Below, piece by piece: positions 50,901-60,879 of a DNA stretch of 64,000 bases. The position numbers and the translations under genes are program-made. The stretch's first letter is position 1, and each line of letters opens with the position of its first letter. Under the pieces are notes generated by a model. The model was not told the origin of the DNA. It saw only the letters and a list, made by a program, of their open reading frames with translations, and searched no databases. The DNA is from Eunapius fragilis (Eukaryota > Porifera > Demospongiae > Spongillida > Spongillidae), in NCBI GenBank assembly GCA_963681505.1, contig OY811982.1:692693-756692 (forward strand), in the 5' to 3' direction.

Positions 50901-53900
50901 GACAGGATTTGGGACCACTCCAATCTTCAGAGGGTCATCAACTGGTCCAGGAGCTCCATCCATCATAATGGTGTAGTTAATACCAGGGAACAGGTACACA
51001 CCTGGTCCACTGAGATTTGAACCCAGGGGTGGGGCATAACACTTGAGGGTGGTGAATGTCTGGTTACACTCCTGAGGTGTCTGGCACACAGAGAACAGGT
51101 TACACAGAGGAAATGAATGCACATTGAAGATATACCTTCATCATTCCATTTGTTATCAACTGGAAGGTAGCCTTCTGGGTAACATTGAGATATGCTCCAG
51201 TGAAGGTCAGAATGATACCTCCACTGAGGAAGAATGAACATCAAGCAATGGTCTAACCATGATGTTCATCTGGTTAGGACTTACGCTGGTATGGTCCTAG
51301 CAGGAGACACTGAAGTGTAATTAGGGTTGTTTGTGTATTCAAAAGTGACTCCAGTGTTGGTGGTCACTTCACTGTCAATGTAGACTGTCACCAATCCAAC
51401 ACCTGTCACATTCTGTGCAGATGATGTGCATGTGACCTGTGTGAATGATGAATGTCTGTGGAGGTGTACAACAGTGGTCATGGACACATCATGGTGGATG
51501 GAAACCTTCAACTCACAATATGACACACACAGCTCCATTCAGTAGTACTCCTTTCACTCCATTACCAACATTCAGAAACATTCCTCCAATCACAACATTA
51601 GTTCTTCCTGACGTTGGTCCTGACTTTGGAAATACTGAAGAGATGGATGGCCTCACATATGTGTAGAGGTTGGACATTGCCTGTACCATTGTACCAGATC
51701 TATCAATGGTTATTATCACATAATGAGATGTCTGCTGTTGCGTTCCTCCATTAACACACACAACCTGTGTCCCTGGTATGTACCCATCTGGCTGTACCAT
51801 ACAGGACACTCCTCCCACAGTCACACTAACAATGTCCCCAACTGTAACAAAAAGGTTAGTGCCTGTGATGGTCAGTCTTGTTCCTCCTCTAAATGGACCA
51901 GAGGATGGAGAGACAGAGCTCAACAAAGGAGAGGGACATTGCTTTGGTTGGATGGCAATTGTTGAAGAGCAGTTTTCTGGTGCAACACACCTGCTGATAC
52001 CATTACACCATCCACAGTCATATCCAGTACCAATGTTGACAGCCAGGCAGGAGGTACACACAGGAGCAGAGAATGCAGAACAGTCATACAGTGTCACTGA
52101 CGATGAGGGTGGAAAGTAAAGGTCAGAACTAAACACCAATGTCCTCACTTTGGATGACTCCAAGAGGATCAATTGGGTACATAACTGCACCACTGTTGGT
52201 CCAAATAAGACTGATATTAGCAACCAAAGCAGTGGTTCCAACAGGAAGGGAGATCTGGGAGGAGAGGGTAGCCATCTTGATAGAGGAGATGACATCACCC
52301 CACTCCTCACCTGAGCTGCAGTATACATACACCTAATGGAGGTATTACTGAGGTAGCTGGTAGGTAGAGAGGAGATGGCTCCATTTGGGAGCGTAATACG
52401 ACATGTGTATGTGTATACACTGGTCTGTAGAATGAAGCAGTTTTTACTTGTTAATACATGTTACATTGTATATGAATATCATACCATACCAGTGGGGGAA
52501 GGTTCTTTGTGTTCAACACCAGTCCTCTACTGACTGTCACAGGTAACAGGTAGGTACCATTGAGTAGAGATGGACACACATCTAAATATGTCTGATTACT
52601 AGTTGTGTTCACCTGATGATGTAATGGTCATACATATGCACTGAGGAGACAGCTCAACTCACAGAGATGACATTAGTACAAGATGAGGTCACTGCAGTAC
52701 ACCTCTTTTCCACATTACACCACACACACACACCATCACTCTGGAGACAACTGCTACAACTGCACATGTACAGAAGCACATTCACTACAACTGATAATGT
52801 ACATGTAAATCAAGGTATATGGACCCCTACCATGGTCCCTCCACACATGTACCATGGTCCCTTCACACATGTACCATGGTCCCTTCATACATGTACCTTG
52901 GTCCCTTCACACATGTACCATGGTCCCTTCACACATGTAACATGGTCCCTTCACACATGTACCATGGTCCCTTCCCACATGTACCATGGTCCCTTCACAC
53001 ATGTACCATGGTCCCTTCACACATGTACCATGGTCCCTTCACAGATGTACCATGGTCCCTCCACACATACCAGGGTCCCTTCACACACGTAAGATTGTCC
53101 CTTAAAAACCAAATAGAAGCCATTCACAACCTGATAAAATGATGTAATCAAATATAAATCACTAGCACCCAGTACACAACAAGAGGAGGGGGGGTGCGGT
53201 GAGGGGAGGGGCAGAAGTATACATCCCCATTCCACCGCGGCACCAGCACAAATGCATCCAGCATGCAGCATGCCATAATAGTTGGGCTACCATTAAAAAA
53301 TAAAATAAAAACGTACCTCTTTTTTTCATAAATAAATAACAAGTACATATCAACTTTATTTTTATCATACAAAGCTAATTCATTACTAAAACAAGTAATA
53401 CAAGTAAATAAAAACATTCTCTAACGAGAGAGTTGTTGGTATATAGGATTGACCAATGGTGGTGTAAAAAGCATGGAAACAAGAGTGACAGAAATATTAT
53501 TGGAAAATTGAAATAGGCCTATATTTAGCCCATTATTCAGGCATGTGTGTTGTATTGTGTGCTAAATATAGGCCTATTTCAATTTTCCAATAATATTTCT
53601 GTCACTCTTGTTTCCATGCTTTTTACACCACCATTGGTCAATCCTATATACCAACAACTCTCTCGTTAGAGAATGTTTTTATTTACTTGTTTCATAAGTT
53701 TTTTTTCACCCTGTCATAGCAGTATCATAGTCAATAATCAAATGTAGGAAGAGGATGGATGATCCCCTTTATCTCTTAATGCAAGAACAAATAACTTTAA
53801 TAGTACTGCTTGTGGTGGGGGCAGCACTGATGGTGCAGGCAGGAGCGCCGGTGGGGGCAGTGCTGGTGGTGCCGGCAGGAGTAGCTACTGGTAGTGGTGT

Positions 53901-56900
53901 GGGCAGTGCTGCTGGTGGTGGTGGCAGAAGCGGGGCTTCTGGAGGTGGTGGGGTGAAGGGAAGAGGAGTTGGAGGATGAATGTACTCTTCCTCCTCCGAC
54001 CCCTCGTTGGTGAAAAACCCGCGAAGGTCGTCAGCCATCTACATATACGTAACAGAGAGTATGATTAGATTTTTACTTCTTTATTTTTTAAAGCAAAGTG
54101 CAGAGCCTTTACACATCTACATAGAGTATTATTAAATTTTTACCTCTTTTTGCTAGCGGATGAGTAGCTTTTATACCTGCAAAGCCTTACACGTGTGCAG
54201 ACTGTGCTATAATTATATTAGTCCAATTCCATCATATTAATGACAGGGAGGGAAGGGGTGTATGCGTGTCAGTTGTGCTAAAATTCTATTGGTCAAATTT
54301 GATCCAGTAAGAATGGTCCCATCTAAACATGGAGGTGTAGCCTACATGCAGTTAAGCTGGGTAGTGTGTGAACTCAGGAAGTGAACTACATGGCAGTACA
54401 TGGCAGCATGTAGATCGATCGATAAGGATATGTTCTCAGGTGAGGTCCTATCTGTGGACAGGGTCTGCAGCTTTATAAGTGTGGGCAGAAGGTCTGTTTT
54501 TATTTCACTACATAAATGTGAGTGTGCTGATAGAAGTACCTGATGGTGGCTTATCTTACTTACTGCTGCACAGGCAGATCACTACCCCTAGGAATAGCTT
54601 TTTCAAGACCACCATTATACTCCATTGGTGCATGAGATTTGGGTTTATACAAGGAGTAGCTATATGGGAAAAGGATATAGTTGCAGCTATTTAGTTCTCA
54701 GCCCTTGCAACTGTAACTATATTCATACAGTTGCAACATTCACGGCTAGACAAGGCAGTCTTCAGATAAGGAAGCTTTATCAGATTAAAACAATAGACAC
54801 TACTGTACACACAGTTGAGTCACCATGCATGCTTTACATGTAAAGTGAATGGTTTTGTGCAGATCCGTGCTGTACATAGTCGGGCGGGCCCTACTACCCA
54901 CAGGTAGTAGGGTGACAAACCCGACCAAACGCGGTAGTAGGGCCGCCCGACTATGCTGTACAAATGCTGCATGCACAGCTTTTAAATGTTAATACAACAT
55001 GCCATAACATACCTTTGGGTGGTAGTGGTAGTTCTGTGACCCCTGCGGTACCGCGTCCTCTCGGCAGCACATTTAGCCAATCAGACAGCGGGATCATTTC
55101 AATACCGACTCCTTTCAGATGCTTTAATGGTAGCTGATATTTCTCCCTATTAGCAGCGCGATTTCCCTCGAGGTCCTCTTCATATCGCCGCCTTTGGTTT
55201 TAGCAGCACGCTTCTCCTCGAGGTTCTTCATATCGCCGCCTTTGAGCAGCACGGTTCTCCTTGGGGTCCCCTTCGTATCGCCACCTTTTAGCAGATCGCT
55301 TAGATTCAATATCGGCCTTGTAGCTGTCGCGTACAGAGGCCTTCTTTTTTTGGGGATTGGCCTTGTAGAGCGCTCGGGCTTTAGCTTTGTTCTCGTATTG
55401 CTTTGGAGGTATTCCGCTCGTTGCTTAGACCTCTTCTTTTGCATTTTTAGAAAAAGAACTTCACTATTAGCCAACGTAACAACTAATATATTAAACTGGA
55501 TAAATTTAGTGCAGGTTAGAGTATTTATAACTGCCTAAAATTATTAATAAATAGAACTTGATATATGTATGTCTATATGACATGTAAGGATAACGTGCCG
55601 GTAAATTTCGAAGCGATTGGTACTATTCCCGTCCTCCAAAACCGTTCCTAGCTCGAGTTATACCTTCCTAAGAAGAAGAAGACGACGACGACGACGACGA
55701 CGACGACGATGGAGAATTATTTTGGGACTGGGCACGAGAAACAGGAAATTGTTTGTTTCTCTATAACCACACCGTTTTATGACACGGAACAAACGTAGAA
55801 CTGTAGATCGTTGTGCTCTCATTCCATCGCGATAAAGAGATAAGCGATCCGTTTCTCCGTTGTCCCTCTAGACGCTAGTGAAGTTTTATTAATGACATTC
55901 ATCAACCCTCAATCAATCCTATATTGAACCTGCTGCCGCAGGTTCAGATAGACACATGGTTAACTGGGGTAATTATTTTAGCACCCTAACTGCAATTTGC
56001 CCCCCCCCCCCCTCCCCCCACTCCGGCCACAGAACCACCACTGCCAGCACCCATACACTCTAGCACCCATACATCCCAGCACCCACACATCCCAGCACCA
56101 ATACACCCCAGCACCCATACACCCCAGCACCCATACACCCAACACCCATACAAGCAAGCACCAATACACCCCAGCACCAACAACCCAGCACCCATACACC
56201 CTCTACACCCCAGCACCCACACACCTAGCACCATACAGGACTAATACACTCCAGCACCCATGCATACATCCCAGCACCAATACACCACAGCACCCATACA
56301 TACCAGTACCCACACACCTGCACCCAAATACCCCAGCACTCATATACTCCGGCACCCATCAGCACTATACACCCCAGCACCAATACACCCCAGCACCCAT
56401 ACACCCCAGCACCCATACACACCAGCACCCATACACCCAGCACCCACACACCCCAGCACCCATACAAGTGTAAGCACAGGAAACCACCTGAGCATACAAT
56501 ACCTTGTGGCTGCAGCACAGTTGTATGTAGTCAGTTTAGTAGTAGCAAATGGAATGTTTAGACTTGAACTGCCAAAGCCAAAATTCACCACTGGAAATTA
56601 AGATATCAGTCACATGACCATCATGTTCACACAGCCCAATGTCCACATACCTAGCTTTAGGACATTCAGTTGTGATATAGCACCAGTGATGTTGGATGTG
56701 ACGGTGGTCTGGTTGACCTTTGAGTATGGAACTGAGATGGTCACTCCACTATCAGTGGCCAACAAACATAGGAAGCTCTCTCCAGTCAGTAAGGGAGGAA
56801 GACCAGAACTGATTGTAAGAGTTATCTAATATTAGTATGAAAAAGTGATGATAAGATATGTGCATGACAAAGTATTCTCCCCACATACATTAGTTGGTAT

Positions 56901-58555
56901 TTCCTGTACAAACTTGGTTGGGGTCACACTGGTGTTGGAGGGACATAGGCTTGTGCCACCCTGTACCCATCTTGTTGACACTGTGCTGTTCTGACACTGT
57001 GACCTCCGAGAACACTTCTGTTCCACAGTACACCATCCACACAGAGGGTTCACATTAGCTGCACAGCTCAGACAGTCAGTGAAACAGGAACAATGCTCTA
57101 AGGGAACTTGGACCACCTATGGGGGAAGAGAGGGAGGGGTCACATGTGCACCCTACATGTTCATTGGCCTACTGAAGTGTTTGTGATGGCATAGACATAG
57201 TTCTGTCCACTGGTCCATGTCAGTCTGGTCACAGGACCAGGCATTGGCCTTGTGGAGAATGTTATCAAAGACGTTGTACTGGTTATGTTGTACTAGAAGA
57301 GGAGGAGGGGGAGGAGGTGGAGGGGGGAGGGAAAGGGGAGGACGAGGAGGAAGTGGCAATGAGGAAGTGGAGGAGGTGAGGAGGAAATAAATAAGGCATA
57401 AGAGGAGGAGGAAGAGAAGAGGAAGAGAGGGGAAGAGGAGGGGAGGAGAAAGAGAAGGAATAGGAAGAGGAATGTACAGGAAGCAGGGGAAGAAGTGTGG
57501 GAAGAAGTGATGTGACCTCATAAGTAGTCACCTTATTACTATACTCACTGCTTTTAGAGATGATCCACTGGCTATGAACAGTAATGCAAGGGACTCATAG
57601 TTGAATGCCAAGGTGGAGGTGAAAGTGTCTGTGTCAAAGTTGCTCAAAATATCTGCATTGCTATCCATTGATGGTGCCTCCACTGCTCCTGGTGATGTAA
57701 TGTTGCATCTGTTGGGGCAAGACTGAGCAGAAGAGACAGTATCCCTCCAAGGTAAGCTGGTGCCTGAGCAAGAGGTAGTGTTCATGGCATTGTCCACTGA
57801 AGACAGTTCAACAGTGCACACACGACTAATGGGAGGAGCATTTGGTGTCACAAGTCCAATAACTAGTGTGGCTCCAGCACTAGGGAATGACTCCAACAAA
57901 GACACATCCACAACTGCACTGGCTTCATCTACAGCACCTGGACTGAAGCAGTTTACCTCTGCTTCATACATGGCAGCCACTGATGTCTCATTGCTGTTGT
58001 CACACACTCTCAACACCCTCATTGCAGTAGGTGAGGTGCTCACATCAAGTACCACAAAGTATGTATAGGAGCCCGCCACAAACCCTCCAAACCAGTTGCG
58101 AGTGAACGAGCCTGCAGTCACACCAAACAGGTTTCCTGATGACCTGCTCACACTCCCAGCTGCCCCGTCAAGTCCATACTGACCAATAAGGATCACAGTA
58201 CCGTTGCTACTGCCTACGTAGAAGCTGTTTCCTCCTCCGATGACCGGGGCACTCACCAAAGCCACGTTACTGCTTGAGGCTAGACTGTTTTGAAAAGCAA
58301 CCACCGAACCATTGGTCAAGTCATTAGCGATGTAACTGATGCAGCTCTTGTTGCTGACACATACGATAAGTCTGCTCTCGTCTGAGCTCAGCACTATCCG
58401 TAAAACAGATGTTCCGCTAGGAAACTGCAGTACTTCTTGCTGGACTAGACTGCCGTTCAACCTGTACACTCGACCACTTCCACTATCGTTGGTACTCACA
58501 TAGACATTAGAACTGGAGCTGACGACTAAATCATTCGGCTGACCACGTAACTGAC
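47075..58555 (-). CDS. MET-like receptor tyrosine kinase (Sema-PSI-IPT-TM-kinase), 5' end outside window
   Basis: A single-pass receptor with an extracellular Sema domain, PSI modules, IPT/TIG domains, a membrane helix and a cytoplasmic tyrosine kinase. I placed 24 exons by splice sites and reading phase: 58555-57549, 57292-57173, 57116-56889, 56825-56651, 56590-56503, 52759-52663, 52612-52490, 52332-52149, 52096-51517, 51455-51285, 51223-51136, 51080-50835, 50773-50678, 50619-50542, 50447-50207, 49558-49448, 49351-49265, 49210-48993, 48930-48818, 48765-48597, 48502-48360, 48294-48114, 47693-47622, 47197-47075. All junction phases agree; the sum is 4,739 bp, or 1,578 codons plus stop after a split first codon. 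The signal peptide exon is missing, beyond the BEL/Pao element. The architecture is that of MET/RON, but orthology is not shown. One frame ambiguity lies near 52,334. Confidence 0.85.
47867..47908. repeat. (AT)n microsatellite in kinase intron 22
   Basis: About 20 AT units between exons 22 and 23. Confidence 0.95.
48114..49558 (-). CDS. Kinase gene exons 16-22: tyrosine kinase domain
   Basis: The kinase elements appear in order. Glycine loop [14 protein letters not shown] spans the exon 16/17 junction. VAVKTLK holds the ATP-anchoring Lys. [20 protein letters not shown] holds the alphaC Glu. [12 protein letters not shown] is the catalytic loop of tyrosine kinases, followed by [16 protein letters not shown] (DFG and two activation-loop tyrosines). 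Then [10 protein letters not shown] (APE), [15 protein letters not shown], and [15 protein letters not shown], the end of the C-lobe. All catalytic residues are present, so the enzyme is predicted active. Confidence 0.92.
50207..51080 (-). CDS. Kinase gene exons 12-15: last IPT-like domain, stalk and transmembrane helix
   Basis: Exon 12 gives [20 protein letters not shown] and [12 protein letters not shown], the end of an IPT domain. Exons 13-14 are short stalk exons ([24 protein letters not shown]). Exon 15 holds [20 protein letters not shown], then SVAFRRES: one clear hydrophobic helix followed by basic residues, so the C-terminal side is cytoplasmic. A juxtamembrane helix ([17 protein letters not shown]) leads toward the kinase. 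Confidence 0.85.
51136..52759 (-). CDS. Kinase gene exons 6-11: second and third PSI-like modules and IPT/TIG domains
   Basis: Exon 6 encodes a second PSI core, [20 protein letters not shown]. Exons 7-8 encode a plexin-like segment ([32 protein letters not shown]). Exon 9 starts [16 protein letters not shown] and has a third PSI ([12 protein letters not shown]). It then holds two IPT/TIG starts: [20 protein letters not shown] and [19 protein letters not shown]. Exons 10-11 hold a further TIG ([20 protein letters not shown]). IPT domains are Ig-like folds that form the stalk in MET and plexins. Introns here are as short as 52-62 bp. Confidence 0.85.
52097..52148 (-). other. 52-bp micro-intron of the kinase gene
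   Basis: The GT (donor gtgagg) to AG (acceptor tcgtcag) intron is needed to keep the frame between GVIQ and TLYDC. It shows how short introns in this genome can be. Confidence 0.75.
52820..53100. repeat. 22-bp tandem repeat, about 12 units, in kinase intron 5
   Basis: The unit is 'catgtaccatggtcccttcaca'. Units are nearly identical and diverge at the right end. Confidence 0.93.
53400..53690. mobile_element. Fold-back MITE, copy 2
   Basis: It starts ACAAGTAAATAAAAACATTC and ends with the reverse complement at 53690. It is about 90% like the copy at 12250-12545. The sequence to its right is also shared between the two loci. Confidence 0.88.
53769..54038 (-). CDS. Proline-rich acidic ORF, copy 2, open for 89 codons
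   Basis: The ATG at 54038 (minus strand) gives [20 protein letters not shown], then a Pro/Ala/Thr-rich region to a stop at 53769. The acidic N-terminus and about 200 bp upstream are conserved with the copy at 12.8-13.1 kb. It lies in kinase intron 5 on the same strand. It could be the first exon of a repeat-borne gene. Low complexity makes homology hard to judge; function unknown. Confidence 0.35.
   Translation of the reverse strand: MADDLRGFFTNEGSEEEEYIHPPTPLPFTPPPPEAPLLPPPPAALPTPLPVATPAGTTSTAPTGAPACTISAAPTTSSTIKVICSCIKR
54240..54866. other. No gene recognised (intron 5 sequence)
   Basis: Short ORFs at 54479-54843 have no recognisable content. Confidence 0.4.
54877..54953. mobile_element. 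77-bp MITE with 9-bp target duplication
   Basis: TAGTCGGGCGGGCCCTACTA (left) is matched by the reverse complement at the right end with one extra G in the left arm. The 9-bp sequence TGCTGTACA flanks both sides (54868-54876 and 54954-54962). A 9-bp duplication suggests mobilisation by a Mutator-like transposase. Confidence 0.85.
55020..55474 (-). pseudogene. Basic repeat-peptide ORF (NRAAxRRRYEE type)
   Basis: The minus strand starts at 55474 with [20 protein letters not shown]. Alternative frames then give period-13 basic repeats such as [15 protein letters not shown] and [14 protein letters not shown]. The sequence continues through [20 protein letters not shown] to a possible donor near 55013. 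The repeats shift frame at least twice, so the copy is broken. Proteins with 'NRAAKRxRYEE' repeats are multicopy in sponges and cnidarians as I recall and are probably mobile-element-borne. It sits in kinase intron 5. Confidence 0.45.
55674..55710. repeat. (GAA)n(GAC)n microsatellite
   Basis: Trinucleotide run 'aagaagaagacgacgacg'. Confidence 0.95.
56030..56466. repeat. 16-bp minisatellite (CAGCACCCATACACCC) in kinase intron 5
   Basis: About 25 degenerate units, next to a poly-C run (56000-56018). ORFs over it are repeat artefacts. Confidence 0.92.
56889..57116 (-). CDS. Kinase gene exon: PSI domain
   Basis: The exon runs from a 'cccatag' acceptor to a GTATGT donor. It encodes [34 protein letters not shown] and GGTSLCPS, the plexin-semaphorin-integrin cysteine pattern (C..C..C...P.CGWC....C). 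This small cystine-knot module follows the Sema domain in plexins and MET. The exon just upstream (57292-57173) encodes the last Sema strand ([17 protein letters not shown]). Confidence 0.85.
57295..57480. repeat. Purine-rich GGA/GAA tract in kinase intron 1-2
   Basis: Almost pure purine on the plus strand, so it is a long polypyrimidine tract upstream of the exon 2 acceptor (minus strand, 57293). Confidence 0.85.
57549..58555 (-). CDS. Kinase gene exon: most of the Sema domain
   Basis: The 1,007-bp exon starts after 'cacacag' and ends at a GTGAGT donor. It encodes a seven-bladed-propeller-like pattern: [53 protein letters not shown] and [19 protein letters not shown]. 'F-V...R(I/V).RVC.N...Y.AEVNC' is the classic Sema-domain core. 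In MET the Sema domain binds the ligand and mediates dimer contacts. Next comes [17 protein letters not shown] and a Cys-containing region. The domain seems complete except for its N-terminal strand, which must lie in an upstream exon. Confidence 0.8.
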
Positions 58556-58575
58556 CTGTGTGTATGGTTACAGTT

Positions 58576-58727
58576 ATACAGTGAAAAAGATTCAATACTG
58601 GACAAGATTAATATTGTCGTAGAATAAACGCTCTCTAGAACGCACACTCAATATCTCGAACTCACTCAAAACGAATAATTAATAACACGCATCACACGTA
58701 TATTAATAGTTATCACAATAATTGACA
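58576..58727 (-). repeat. BEL/Pao 3' LTR (approximate)
   Basis: It starts TGTCAATTATTG on the minus strand just after the purine tract. The far border is estimated, since no second LTR is in the window. Confidence 0.45.
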
Positions 58728-58777
58728 TCCTCCCCCGTTGACTGGTAGAGCCAGTCAACTTCTAATTGTAGCCTAAT

Positions 58778-59299
58778 TTAGTTCTCAGATAATAGCTCAA
58801 TCTTCCTTCTTGCTACTTCAGCTGCTATTCTTCTTGGACGTGTGTGAGCAGGTTGAGGCTGTTCTAATTCAGCAATTTCATCTTCATCCTTGTCTTCAAG
58901 TTGATAAGATTCCAAATAATACAGGTGCTGTATTGGCCTCTTCCAGACAGTAGAGCTATTTCGGCTTTTCACCCGAATAAATGCTCCCCTAATTTCTCCA
59001 TCAGTACCCTTTATCAACTTCTCAACCCTTGCAAGCCGCCAGAATGTTCTTGGGAGACTAGACTCATACACCAAAACAATATCTCCAATCGCGATCACCT
59101 TGTTCTGAGCTACTCTTGTGTTAGCATAACGATGCGTTTCCCTGAGCTCTAGCAAATACTCCATCCGCCATCGTCTCCAGAAGTTGTCCAGGACAGTCTT
59201 GAGATACCTTGCTCTTTGTGAGAGTTGTTCAGTGGAGAGCTTTGGGTTGAATTCTGCGTCGTCTGAGCTTTCAGCGAAGATTACATATCCTTCTGCCAA
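58778..59299 (-). pseudogene. BEL/Pao Pol C-terminal region (DUF5641)
   Basis: The frame gives EFNPKLSTEQLSQRARYLKT, VLDNFWRRWRMEYLLELRE, VIAIGDIVLVYESSLPRTFW and GEIRGAFIRVKS. This is the conserved block after the BEL integrase. The stop is at 58778. The frame differs from that of the integrase part (break at about 59271-59299). Confidence 0.9.
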
Positions 59300-60776
59300 T
59301 GATTAGATGTGACGGAGTTAATGGTTCCTCAATGTCTTCAGTGGAGATGTACGATATTGGCCTAGAGTTGAGGATTGCCTCTACCTCAGTTATTGTGGTC
59401 AATAATTCATCCTGTGTTAGTACAGCTTGTCCTACTATCTTCTTCAAACATTTCTTCATTAAACCAACCATCCGCTCAAATACACCTCCCCACCATGGAG
59501 CTCTTTCCAGATTATAGGTCCACTCAACACGATTTCCTGAAAAATACTTCTGCACCTCACTGGAGTTCATCACATCCTTGATAAACCGTCCGGCTGCCTT
59601 AAAAGTCTTCCTGTTGTCTGAAACAACCTTCTTGGGCAGCCCTCTACGAGCCACAAAACGCCTGAAACTCCGAAGGAAGGATTCTGTTGTCAAGTCCGGC
59701 ACTAAGTCTAAATGGACAGCTCTGACGACGCAACAAGTGTAAAGGCATACCCACACCTTTGCTGTGGTTCCCTTCACATAAAGCGGTCCAGCAAAATCAA
59801 CTCCAGTAAATGTGAAAGCAGGTGCTTCCTGTACCCTGAACTGTGGTAATGGTGGAGGAGGAGGAGCCTTGTAAGGTTTACTATGAAACCTCTTACATAA
59901 TTTGCATTGCTGCAGACACTTTCTTACCAAACTCCTTCCCTTAATGATCCAATAACGTGCTCTAATCTCTGTAAGAGTGTCCTTCACACCACCATGAAAC
60001 ACTCTTTCGTGACATTCCTGCACGATCAACAATGTGAGATAGTGTTTTCCATACAGCAGAACTGGATGTCTGGTATTCTCAGGAATATCAGCTTTTACCA
60101 ATCTCCCTCTGCATCTCCAGAGCCCTTGCTCATCTTTAAATAAGTCAAACTGCCGGTGCCAATTGTCGAACCGCTCATCCTTTACAAGCGCCTGCTGTAT
60201 TATTATAATCCAGTACACTTCAGCCCTGTTGATATCTAAATTGTTGATCGCACTTGGTTCTCCCCTTAACTTCAGAATTTCTATGAACTTCATTACCCAA
60301 GCTGCGATCCGAAGAAGTCTTTTGAAGACACTAAATCTCTCAAAATTCACAATAGGGCTGATTGTAGTGCCTTCAGCGGCCAGCATGTTATGACTGAGAT
60401 TACAGCTCTTTAATTCCTTCAAGCAATCCTCTGGCACTGCAATATCATCTTCTAATGGCACATTGTCATCCCGTAACCACTCAGGACCATTCCACCACAA
60501 GGCGGAAATTGCTGGATCAGTTAGAGATGTTCCTCTGGAAGGCAGGTCTGCAGGGTTGCTTGTTCCTGGACAATGCCTCCAATGTTCTGCCGGCAGCAGT
60601 TGACGTATCTGATTCACCCTGTTTTCAACAAATTGCTTCCATTCTTTTCTCAGGCCTGTGATCCAATGTAGTGCCACAATGGAGTCAGTGTAACAGCATG
60701 GTTTCTCCAGAGGGTATTCACTTTTGATCGCGTTCATGACACTATACACCAGCTTGGACAACAGTAGTGCTGACAA
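59271..60776 (-). pseudogene. BEL/Pao RNase H end and integrase
   Basis: RNase H: PCCYTDSIVALHWITGLRKE and NPADLPSRG. Integrase zinc-binding: HGGVKDTLTEIRARYWIIKG with CKLCKRFHSKPY. Core: FTGVDFAGPLYVKG, VSDNRKTFKAA and NLERAPWWGGVFERMVGLMK (three catalytic acids). The frame ends at 59271 within SHLIIGRR. It would join cDNA to target DNA. Confidence 0.92.
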
Positions 60777-60879
60777 TAGTTCAAGTCTTGGTATTGTCTG
60801 CTTGTTAGAGGTGCCAATCTAGTTCGTGAAGCCAGTAACCGCACCTCAATTCCACTTATGGATTGTATTTTCAGGTATA

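Noticed and set aside
53017..53417. Minus-strand ORFs next to the MITE
   Set aside because: No recognisable content; they overlap the 22-bp array and the MITE end.
55978..56601. Gly/Cys/Trp-rich or Thr/His/Pro-rich ORFs of 70-158 codons
   Set aside because: They are reading frames through a 16-bp minisatellite in an intron.
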